Below are positions 1 to 12,400 of a stretch of 64,000 nt of DNA, one piece after another. The stretch is from Glandiceps talaboti (lineage: Eukaryota > Hemichordata > Enteropneusta > Spengelidae). Where the stretch lies: the NCBI RefSeq assembly GCF_964340395.1, contig NC_135565.1:12665242-12729241 (forward strand), in the 5' to 3' direction. Position numbers and translations under genes: made by a program. The stretch's first letter is position 1, and each line of letters opens with the position of its first letter. A model generated the notes under the pieces. The model was not told the DNA's origin, did no database searches, and saw nothing but the letters and a program-made list of their open reading frames with translations.

Positions 1-445
1 ACTACGGACTCACAAATCCACAACTTAAACTATTGCTAATGCAGTTTTTTTGTTAAATTGTTTACAGTATCATACCATCTGCAGCCACTTCTCTGACTTT
101 GTCCATTTCTTCTTGTAACATATTCTTCTGTTTAAACAGATCGTCCATCACTACCTGTACTCTGTCTAACTCTCTCTCCATCTTTAATTTGGCTTTCATT
201 GCCTCTTCAGACTAGAACCACAAACAAAATAAGTTTCCAAATATTCAATATCCAACATATTTCATAATCATAATCTTGGCATGTTCATCTATTCTCCTTA
301 CATCTATTACCTTCAAAGTTAATTTTATGGCTTGTGAGTACTTAAAACTCAATAAATTAAAAAGTCTAAACACAATTGTCTCGACATTTACACACTTCTT
401 CCAGATGTTATTGACATTTAATGCAGAGGTATTTATTTATTAATT

Positions 446-477
<32 letters not shown>

Positions 478-3400
478 TATTTATTTATTTAATGGAAGAC
501 CAATGGGAGCAAGTCTCATTTCAGGCTCCTAAAAGATAAAAAACTCAAGAAAAAGACAAGAATACAAAACACACAATTATTATTACCCCAAGCGAAAGAA
601 TTTTTTAATCTATACATCAAGTCCAATTTATACAGCTACCTGGGTGGGAATGGTGGTGGTTAAAATCTTACCCTAGGAATTTACCTATTTTAGAAAATAA
701 TGATAGCAGCAAGGCAACCTGAAAATTACAACAAGCCAGTCACTCTAACCATTTGACCAACATGACTTGACTAAGCCAATCAGAATGAACCTTGTGAATA
801 GATGCATGTTATACAACAATGTCAAATGTCAACTTACAGGAGATCTCAATCGCTGTGCTGAATCTTCATGCATTTTGGTCCTCAGAAGGAAGATTTCATG
901 TTCCAACTTTGCATTTTCTGCTGTGATGGCTTCCAGTTCCTGCGAGTAAACCATTGGGTTTGTATGCAAATTTAGTCACAAGCAGCCATATGATTGGCTG
1001 ATTCATAAACTCACCTGGTTGATAACCAATCACAGCCCAACTTTTGATTTAGATTGAACTGTGATTTGTTACTGTGTTTTGCTCTTTAGAAAATATCAAC
1101 CAATCGTTGTAATGAACACCTACATGTATGATCTCTAATGCAAGAATCAAATACACAGTCATGTATACAAAGCTTTGGTAAAACTTTGTTCAGATTACTA
1201 AGAACAAATTTAAAGACAAGAGAGATGATGGAAAGTGACCAAGAACTATCATTTGATTCAAAGAATTACAAGAGTTTAAAAATCAAAGGGGCAACTTGCA
1301 AAATGTGTCAGTTCACTTTTTTGACACAGGGCTTATAGAACGGTATCTGTTTCAACGTCTCTTAAACAGCCCTACTTGCCACATATTTGAGTTACCCCTT
1401 TAAGTAGGATTTGTTTAACTTTAAAATTGACAAGCATGCAAATATAGTGATTAGTGGGTAAGCCATGAATAATGTATATATACAATGTACAACATAGTGA
1501 GGACAATGATCCCATTCTGATGCTGAGTCTAGAGACCTGGCTATCTAACACAGCTTTAATACTGGCTGCTCTGGTGAATGACAGTGTGTAAAGCTGAAAA
1601 TTTGATACCCTTTGACTATATATGGTGAACATAATAGTACAATGTACATACACTACGTCCCAGACACCCAGATTTTGTTTGCTACCTGTTAACCCACTTT
1701 TTCAAGGCTTATGAATATTAATGTGAAACAATCGCTCCGGGTCAGTTTGTCATAGTGATTCATGATTTTGCCAGTTTAGTAAACCGTTTTTGTTGACTAG
1801 ACATACCACGTTACAATTTTTGATGAATACCCAAATGAATGAGAAATTTTTATCCACATTTTTCAGAAAATTTTGGACTGATTTTTGAGTTTTTGAATGG
1901 ATACAGCGCCATGAGAAACCAAAACTACACGTTCATGCTTTGTACAAACTAATCATCATTATCTACATCAGAATGAGACCAATCCTTTCTAACTCTACAA
2001 TACAATATATGAGAAGAGTTAGGGGAGTTAGAAAGAGCTCCCTATCCTACCTTACTCCCTTCTGCCAACTGTGCTCTTACTTTTACTAACTCATGTTCTA
2101 AACCCTGTCTTTGTCTGTCGATGTCTTGAAACTCTCTCGGATTGTCTTGGTATCTCTCCATGTGTTTGTTCACCCTGTCAAGTGCCTTCTCAATTTTATC
2201 CTGGTGACAAAATAACAAAGTAATCTCAACTCAGGAGAAGACAATATTCAATATTCCAATGTTTTTCTTCGTTCAGCCAAGGAAAATACAACTGACCTAA
2301 GGAGCCTTGTCACTACGAGTCACTAGACAAGCAGAGACAAACATTCTATCATAAGTATTTTCCAGCTGAATGAAGAAAACTATATATTGGAGAATAATAT
2401 GATTATACCTCCTCTCAAGTACTATTAATAAAAAAATAATGGCAACATGGAATGTCTTGTTTCATATTTCGAGCCCCTCAGAACCAATCACATAGATGCG
2501 AGTTGACATTATGTAGAATGAACAGGGTATAAAATCCATTTTCAGTTCATAACTTGGCTTGCACTAACAGTTTCAACAATTACCATGATTGAGATTTAGC
2601 AGTGCTAAAAAAGTTCTGCATTGTTGATATGTGGTTTGACGAATCAAATGGATTCATTGTTTGCTGGATAACTATTATTGCACATGACTCTATAGTAACT
2701 ACACAATGGTACGGTATAGAATTGATAAGGGGAAATACTTACCATGTCTTCTCTCAGACCACTAACATAAGCAGAACATTCCTGTAACTTCATGTCAAGA
2801 TCATAAAGTCTCTCTAATTTCTCCTGAAAATGTAAAAGAAAAAGAACTGCCATTAGGGAAGATTTTCAAAATAAAGTTAGTATTAAATATATCTTTATCA
2901 CACTCCTGAAACAACACACACACGTACACCTCTTTATTAGAATAGAACACTTCTGGAACACCAGACACCCCTTTATTAAAACAGACCCTTCCTGGAACAC
3001 CTGACACCCCTTTCTTACAATAGACCCATCCTGCAACACCACACACCCCTTTATTAGAATAGAACAAACACATCAGTGTCACTAGGTTGAGACAATCTCC
3101 ATCTCACAACCAAAACTACAATATATGCACACGACTGTATAACCATGTATGTGCATGCTTTCGCCGTCAAGTGCGTATATCCCAGATTATTTTTCTCATC
3201 AATTTTAATTAAGCAAAATATTTCAAATACATTTAGAAATATCTTTTGAAGGCACAGAACAGCAAAGAATGTAAAAACCTACCATATTTTGTTAGTATGA
3301 ATATTGCAAGCATGCATGGCAAGCATGTGAAAAAAGGAACTGTTTGCTGTACAGTGAAGGGTGATTTTAACCTCTTACAAATACAGTAGACCCTCGCTAA

Positions 3401-6400
3401 CTCGCGGGTGTCCGGGTCCATCAAGAAACCCGCGACTTAGCGAGGGCCGCGACTTAGCGAGGTGCTCATTATATATTCATAACCACACGTTAACACACGT
3501 CACACGTCAGCTTTTCTTCATTCTTCAGTAATGTACAGATGAAATTTGTAACAGTCATGGATTAACAGTAAATCTTTGAGGAAGATTATCGTACAATTGT
3601 GTGACTCTCAAAGCATCAATCACGGCTAGACTTTCTTTTTTGTTTTTTGCACGGTCGACAAACTAACAGTACAACTTACAAGCTCACGCCTGGCGGCCAT
3701 GGTAGGGCCAAGAAATGCTGTTGAATTTCCGGGTTGCGGAAGTGCAGTTTTGACTTTTATATCATCGAATAACGGGATTTGTTTTATATATTCTAAAACA
3801 ACAACTATTATTTTATGTTTCTCAGTACAGTAACATTACTAAATGATGGGGTTGAGTTGAGAAATCGCAAGGTTCGGCAACACGTGGCGTGATGCATGAT
3901 GTAGGTAGATATATAAACATAAAGACGCAAGTGGTGAACGAATTCAGTTGATCGTAGACCGAAATTTCGTTATATAAATATCGTTGTCCTCAAAATTTTG
4001 AAGAAACAAAACGTTTTTAGGTGACTTCTAAATCAATCAAATCAAACGATATATTAATGCGAGACAAGCTTTAGTTATTAATTTGTTTTTGTGGACAATG
4101 TTCAAATTCGACTGACGAATCCTGCGACTCGAATCTAACACGATCAATGCACCCGTTAACCAGCCAAACGAAAATGGTCGACGTGTTTGTTGACTAGCCG
4201 AGAAGTGCATAAGGAACTTGTGAATGTGAGGCAGTCCGAATAAATAGAAGGCGATTGCTAACATCAAAGTCAAACCGCGACACCTCTTCATCGAAACACC
4301 AACGAGTTTGAAATTGGCAGTCGTGCCATTTGTTTAAAAAAATACACAAAGAGGAGTTCCGAAAACAATAGGAATACTAAAGAAAAAATGGGATCCAAGG
4401 TGACACCCGCGACTTAGCCGAATCCGCGACTTACCGAGGCGCGAGTTAGCGAGGGCCCACTGTACTTGTAGTAGAGTGGAGCCAGTCAAGATGAAAGTAC
4501 ACACAACTGTTTTATGTTAAGTAGTCCACCCCTATCCCAATCCTAACTTAATCCTGACCGTGACCCCCTAAGTTAGGCATTTCTGTCACAGACGTTATCA
4601 TCTTTGTTGCAACCATCGACTTCAACACCTTCATGACAAATTATTTAAACTTTACACCCCTGCATTCTACCACATGCAGAACTGCCACCAAATCTTTATT
4701 TGTTCCGAGTCCCTTTTTACTTATCAAGTTAACATTACACTGTGCATTTTTAGTTATTATGGTTACCTCCAAATACTTATCACACGTTCCATGTACCTGT
4801 TTTACTAAATATTACACTGTGCATTTTTAGTTACTATGGTTACCTCCAAATCTTTATCACACGTTCCATATAACTGTTTTACTAAATATTACACTGTGCA
4901 TATTTTAGTTACTATGGTTACCTCCAAATCTTTATCATCTCTAGTTTCCAATTTTCTTAGTTCAGCTTCGTGATCATGTACCAGTTTATCTTCTTGGAGT
5001 TTTCTGGAAAATTCTATAAGTTTCTTAGGTGGGGTAAACTGGTCATCACGTAACTGATATTGATACTACAAATGTAAAAAACACACAAAAATACACAATC
5101 GTAAAAATATAACAGAAAAAAAAGGTCATACTGGGCCAAAATAAAAATGTGTGTGATTTTGATAACAGTACTACTACTAAACCTACCTAGTCATAGACTT
5201 GTAGGTCTATATTTTGATATACTGTGTATTAATAAACAAAACTATATCACTGTCAACTTGAACAATTAATATTATATTATTATGGAAACGATTAACGCAC
5301 ACATACACAGTCACAAACATAGATACACATACACTCACAGACACTCAATGCATACACATACAGGTACTTACACACACATGCATACATACATACATACATA
5401 CATACATACATACATACTGTACACACACACATACACCAATACTCCTTAAGTATACACACCCACTACAAATATGGACACATGTGTACATACTCATGTACTC
5501 ATTCTAACACACAAACACATTATATATGCACATTTGTCTTCAAAGCTAATGTGACAACCAGATATAGTTCTGGAATGAATACGAAGTGATGTACTTTCAC
5601 ATCCTAATTACAGATATGATGTTAGAATTCATTAAAATGGAAGCAAAGCCAAGTTTGAAGAATGGTAGCGAGGGAAGAGAATCAAATTTAAAATATCGGT
5701 TTCTCTGCAAGTCTTTGCAGAAACTTTCAATAGGTGATGAGATTGCACTTTACTTGCAGCACATCTATACTGTTCTAGCTTATGCTTTTGGACTTCATTA
5801 GCAATATCGTTTGTTTACAACTATATACAATTTATTACTCTGGTAATTAAGGATTTGGTTTTATACTACGGTAGAGACATACTAAACTATCTTTGCAACA
5901 TGTTGTAATAGCAGTGATAAGCTATTGAATGGACATTAGTTTAGTTATTGTCTCAGTAGTGCAGCATCTCTGAAAGCTACTTCCATAAACTTGCACTGTA
6001 CTGTTTTGGGACTTCCAATGTTTACACTATCTTGATCACAGGGTGATTTGATTCACACAATAGAGGAACTGCTGTCACCCACTTGTATAATCTACCTGAT
6101 CGAACAACAACAGCTTTAGTTTGTGTCTATCTTTAGTAAACCAAATCCTCAATTACCAGGGTTGTATCAAGGTGTGTGCGATTAAGTAAAATTAATGTGT
6201 ACTAAAATTAGTGCTTAATTTGATAATTTACAACACAGCGCCCTCTATAGTCTGTATGAAAACATGTGGGTGAAATCTCACCTTGTACAACTCTTGGACA
6301 ACCATAGCATTTTCGTTACCATAGAGACTCCCCATTTTCACTAAATTATCAACAAGGTTTATAAGTGGACGACTGACATCCAAACGCTGTTCAAGTTCAT

Positions 6401-9400
6401 CGTTCTGCTCCTTCAGCTCTTCATACACCCGTTGATGTTCAAATAATTCCTGCCGTGATCTCTGGAACTGCTCACCACGCCTAAACGGTAAAATGAACCG
6501 AATATGATTTCATGATTCAACTACGTTGGTAATCTCAATTATCCAGACACTGCCACTGAAGGCTCTCACTTCAACCTGCTCCCAGAAGTGTCTAGACTAA
6601 TACCATAGCAAAATCTTTGTGTCAACATTGATGAAATATTGTGCATCTCATATAGATATGTTTGCTATCATGATATTAAGTCCACACTCTTCCAAGGATG
6701 GCAGGGTGGAAGAACACACACCCCCAGTGTCAAAGTCTGGGTAATCATGACTGTAACATCTGTACCTAGGTACAACCCATAACACCAAAGTAAAGCGGTT
6801 TCTGTATGTACAGCAATCATTTATAGCATTCATATCAAGTGTACAAGTATACTAACTGTTTCATTTACTATTTGACCACATTAGAAAGACCACATACTAG
6901 GCTTGTAAATAAACCAATTGAAAATAGTATACTTTTACACTTGATGTGAATGATATAAACAAGTATAGCACATAGAGAAAATGCTTTACTTCAGTGTTAC
7001 CAGTTGTAACTAACCTCTTGTAAACTAGAGCTTAGAAAAGTGAAAATAAAAAGTGAATTTGCACTTCCACTTTAGAGAGGGACACTTTCTGTCCACATGG
7101 TGATAAATGTAGAGATATAATTAAAGTAAACACTAACTGTGCAGAATTTGAAACTGATTGACCATTTATGTATTACCATGGTTACACAGATGACAATATA
7201 GAGTACAAATGTCTGTATTTGAACAATCTTAATCGGGTCAATCACAATATGCACCCATATTCAGGCTGATGCTGTCGGATCTTAGAGAGACTGAGCAGAG
7301 CTTATCAGCTAGAACAAGACAACAAAGAGAAAACAGAGAATAAATGGAGAAACAATCTAAACCATTAAGTTCCGCTCAGCTATTGCTGACAACTTAGCTA
7401 AAAATGATATTGAATCACTTACTGTTTTTTCATTCCATAGGCTGTATCTGATGGCAAGTTTGGATTGGTTAGGATATCTTTCTCAAGCTCTAACTGACTA
7501 TTGACATTGTCTCTGTCTTTCTCCATCTTAGAATAGTTTCTTCTGAGTTGAATTAACAACAGAACTAACTCTTCATGCTACAATAACAACATTGTACAAA
7601 TCAATATAATGTACTTACACAACTTTTTACAACAAGAGACTAATAAACTCAAGATTCAAAAGCCATGCTAGTTTTTACATTTTCAGTAGTACCATGGGTT
7701 TCCATACCAAGCACCGTTATTTCAGTAGGAACCCTAGTTAAAATCACTTACGGAGCAGAGAGAGAATTTAGCTACAATTTATAGAAACTATTGATGCATT
7801 ACAACATCTGATAATACACTACATGTACATACATTTATAATATCAAAAATACCATATTTCCATGACAACTGATAACTTACAGTTTTACCCATCAGGTCTC
7901 CAGCTGATATACTAAGTCTTAATCTATGTCCGTTCATTGTCATCAGTTCCGGTTGTTTCTTCCATTTCTTGTGTTTACCACCAACAGGACCACCACCACC
8001 AGCAGGCTACAAAGACAATGGTATATGTGAAAGATCATGATGGATGGGCTAAACCAGGGTTATACTATAAGTAGTAAACGTGAAATCCAAACCACCCTCA
8101 GCTCAAGTTTATTAAGTATAGATCTGATTGTGCCCACCCACTGTGATTTAATACTTACACTATTTGACAGATGTTACTTATCTATGGTTTGTTACTTATC
8201 TAAGTGTTTATTGATGTTTACTAGGTGGACAGATGTTACTTATCTAAGTTTTTGATTATGTGTCCCGATTTAAGGTGGCCATTATCAAACTTGTTTAATA
8301 TGTGTTTTTATGTGTTTTATTGTCATATATATATAAATATATAATCATAGAGGTATAAGTGTCTTGCTGGAGAGAACAGTGCTCGATGCAACATTAGTAG
8401 CAGAGCATAGTTTACCAGTTCTCTAATGATCGCTAAGGAAGCGTGAAACTCTCAGTACCGACTTACAACATCCTTATTAAAAACAATATTGTGTGGAGAA
8501 CTCCTAACACGAGATTGGTGTGCTAGAGCTTAATTAATCATTGTTTGACCATTGAAACTAAACGATACACTGTACAATATCTTACCCACAACTCTCTCTG
8601 ATTGGTATGCTTGGAGGTTCCTTATTTTATAACTTTTTCAATAATCCATACTTTTCAACATTTTAAGCATAGTAATTAAGTTTAATTAATATGTAGCAAA
8701 AGAACGCTTAGCAATCAAAAATAAAGTTCTAACTTTTGTATGAAAATGAACTAACAACTAAATTAAGCATGTGCTGTGAATAAAACACTTTTCACTGTCA
8801 AAGTGTCAATAACTTGGGTAGTCAGTGTGTATGATGAGTTTTAGTATGTAAATTTCTTTTGTCATACCTATTCAAATAAATCTATATCTTTGGCAAAGTC
8901 ATTACAGGTGCATATATTTTCCTTAGTTTCGTCGCAAATATTCTGCATGCCTTACAAGAAAATCTGCTGACAAATTCCTAAAATTGCTACTTCTTCTACA
9001 ATAAATCACTGATACCAGAACCGATGAAAATGGGTATTCAGAAACTCATCAGTGGCAATTCTACGCTTGCCAAATGGAAGAAATGTTTTTACAAAACCCT
9101 ATACACTGGTGAGATTTGTCTGACTTCAAGGAGATGATGTCCAACACTACAAATCAGAGAGAGTTGTGGGTAAAATGTTGTACAGTGCGATATCCCCTAA
9201 CTCATACTGTTTTTAACAACTTGATTATTTTTTCATAGTAAATCTATTCACCTGTCTTTCCATTCTTTCTACCATTTTATCAATCAGATCCTCAGCTTCA
9301 TTCCTAATGTTTGACGGCTGATCTTTCCTATATCCAGTTTCTAAATCCATAACATCCGTGATATTCCGCCTTGGTTCCTGATATCTGGCATCCCTAATAT

Positions 9401-12400
9401 CTGGAGATCTTCCCAATGTCATGGAGTGCTGTTTTCCTGGCGAGTATCTGTCAGGACCTGAAGAGAAAAAATGCAAGTATTACAATAATCTGGTTTGAAC
9501 TATTATAACTATGATGATGGTACAAGAATTACATTTATACATAAATGTTCACTAAACTCGGTGTTAGTAGTTTGAAGATATAAGAACGCACAAACACCAT
9601 TTTCTCTGAACTGTTATAATTATAAAGATACATGTGTGTATCCTGTAGAAAGAGCAATGTACACACATAACACCAATCTGCTATGAAGTGTTACAACTTT
9701 GATATATGCAAGATTGTAAGAATATAAATTTATCTGAACCCTTATAAGAATGATGAAGATACAAGAATTTACAAATATTACAAAAACTTTTACTAAACTG
9801 TTATAACTCTGATGATACAAGAAAGGAAATTCCAAGTATTAAAACAACTTTCACTAAACTGTTATAACTTTGGTTATACTGTGAGAATTTCACTTACTAA
9901 ATGCTCCTGGTGATTCTTCAGGGTGTGTGTATAGCTGTCTGTTAGCAGTTTGTTGTCGTGGTTGCTGCTCCCGATAAATTTGTCTTTCCTGTATTGGGTA
10001 ATCTTGGTGTTGAGGATACGCTGGTCTCCCTTGGTGTTGTTGTTGTTGCCGTGGTGATCTAAAAGTCTCTGAATCAGAGTAATAGCCTGTTTTTGACCTC
10101 CCTGGTGACCTGATGATAAAGATCATTATTACATAAACAATGGTTAAACTTATTGGTCAGATGATTAGCGTAGATTGGTTCAGTTTTAGTGCAGGAGGAA
10201 ACTGGAGTACCCAGGGAAAACCTGTGTTGTACGGTAGAGTCAAACTGAACGACACTTAATTACAGCGTGGTCAATTTAATCAAGCCCTGAATGGGGTTTG
10301 AACCCCGACTGCAATGGTAAGAGGCAAGTGGTTTAGCCACTCGGCCACCAACAACCCCGGTAGTGGTGTCATTGCACTGCGACTACACAAACTGATGATG
10401 TCATTGCAATGTGGCTTCACAAACTGATGTCACTGAATGGCAAGACAAATGACAAATGTTATTGTATCCTAGTTATTCACGCTCTAAAACCTGTCTTAAC
10501 ATACAACTTACTTCGGTTCATGATGTTGTCTTTGATCCCTTCTATCTGGTTGGTGATTCCACGGTGCGGGAGGTGGCTGATTCTGGTATGGACTCTGTAA
10601 TATAGACCGCGGTTCAGCATTAACGGCCATAGGACTCTGTAAGAATGACCTCTGTTCTGGTGATTTGCCAGGAGGTAATGACTTCGTGTCAGGAAACTTG
10701 AACACTAGCGGTGCCATGTGTTTTCTCTTTTCATGATTTTCTAACTGTTGCTGATAATTATCAGGTAATGGAGGTCGTCCAGGTGAAGGGTCAAACCTCC
10801 TAGCATCCTGTGAATGATTGAGATTAGCCGTCCTTTCTATTGGCAGAGATTGTGTTGAAGTCCTGAAGGCATTCTCATGAGAGCCCTGCTTTACTTGTTC
10901 CTTTTGTTGTTCACGATCGTGCCACTCATACAACTGCTTCAGTGAAGCTTGTCGTTGAAGTTCCTTCGGGTCAGACCAGCCCTGAGATTGCGGACTGTAC
11001 TGTTGAGAATGATGTCCAGGAGTTGTTTCACGCGGTGGCATGGTTTGATATTTTTCTGACTGCATTCGAGGTTCTGATCTCGGAGTCACATGTTGCCGTT
11101 GTTGTTGTTGTTGTTGTTGCTGTCCATGTGGTGGTGAAATGTGAGTTGGCATGGTGTTGTATTTTTCTGATGGTGACCGTGGACTAGCCTGCTGTTGTCG
11201 TGGCGATGTTTGCGATGGGTATGGCGAAGTATGAGTTGGCATAGTATTGTACTTATCGGGGTATTGAGCTGGGGGTGAACGCTGTTGTCGTGATTGCTGC
11301 CTTGGTGGCGGCACTGATACCGTGCCAGCTGGTAAAGTATTGTATCTCTCTGGATGGTCCTGTATATTACTAGGCATGGTGTTACTTCGACCATGAGGGC
11401 GCATATCACTGGGTGGTGTTGTTCCACTGTGAATAGATGCAACATTTTATCAATTTTGATTCAATTTAAACTTCTTTAATAAACAACTGATGTGTAAAAC
11501 TAGTCAAAGATTAAAATTTGGTTTGTATTCATTTACAGCTGATATTTTGTCAAATAAACATTAAATGTACTACATTCAGAATATTGCAAAAACCTATCAA
11601 TATGCCTGTACACTTCTGATTACTATGGAAAGGAAATATAAGGCCCTAACAAGCCTCCAAGATATATTTTCTCATAATAGTATGGCGCCCTCTGTGGTGA
11701 GAACTTGATAATATTCACTATCCAACTGTACCCTCATCTCAAACCATGTCACAACATTCAGACCATGGTACTAAACATGATACTGGACACTTTAACCACA
11801 CTTTCATTCTGAGGACAATTTCCACAAAATGTAAGATACAGCTAGATTTTGAAACATGCCACACCCCTTTGGGACTAAACTCTTGGGATACAATGTCGTC
11901 GTTCTAGAGCACTGAAGCCAATACCTGTTTTTGTGGTGATGCCATTCCTGTAATCTTCTCAGTGAATCTTGTTGTGTATCTCTATATTGACCACCTGTGA
12001 AAATACATACAATATCACATGCCATTAGTATTTGTAGATGTGACAGTTGTAGAAGTCTATGTAGAAGGATCTCTTTTAACTAGGGACAAAAATATTAGAA
12101 TAGAAATAGGTACTGGACTCCATTAGATACAGTTCATACAGATGAAGTAACATTTTGGAATAATGTACTAGTTTGAAGCAACTGTGTAGCGTTTGTCCAG
12201 ATCACTCAGACAGCATCAGTGCAACGATGTTAAGCCATCTACTCAAATGACAGCCTTTAGTACCGTCACCTAACTATGTAGCTTTTGTCCGAATCACTCA
12301 GACGTCATCAATGATATTAAGCCATCTTAGTGCTCAAATGACACACTTAGTGCCATCACCTAACTATGTACCGTAGTCATTTCAAACTAGAATCCAACAA

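Noticed and set aside
10942-11187. Plus-strand 81-codon frame with a Val run
   Set aside because: Antisense of the Gln-rich PLEKHA exon 10; the minus strand has splice-consistent frame and domain context.
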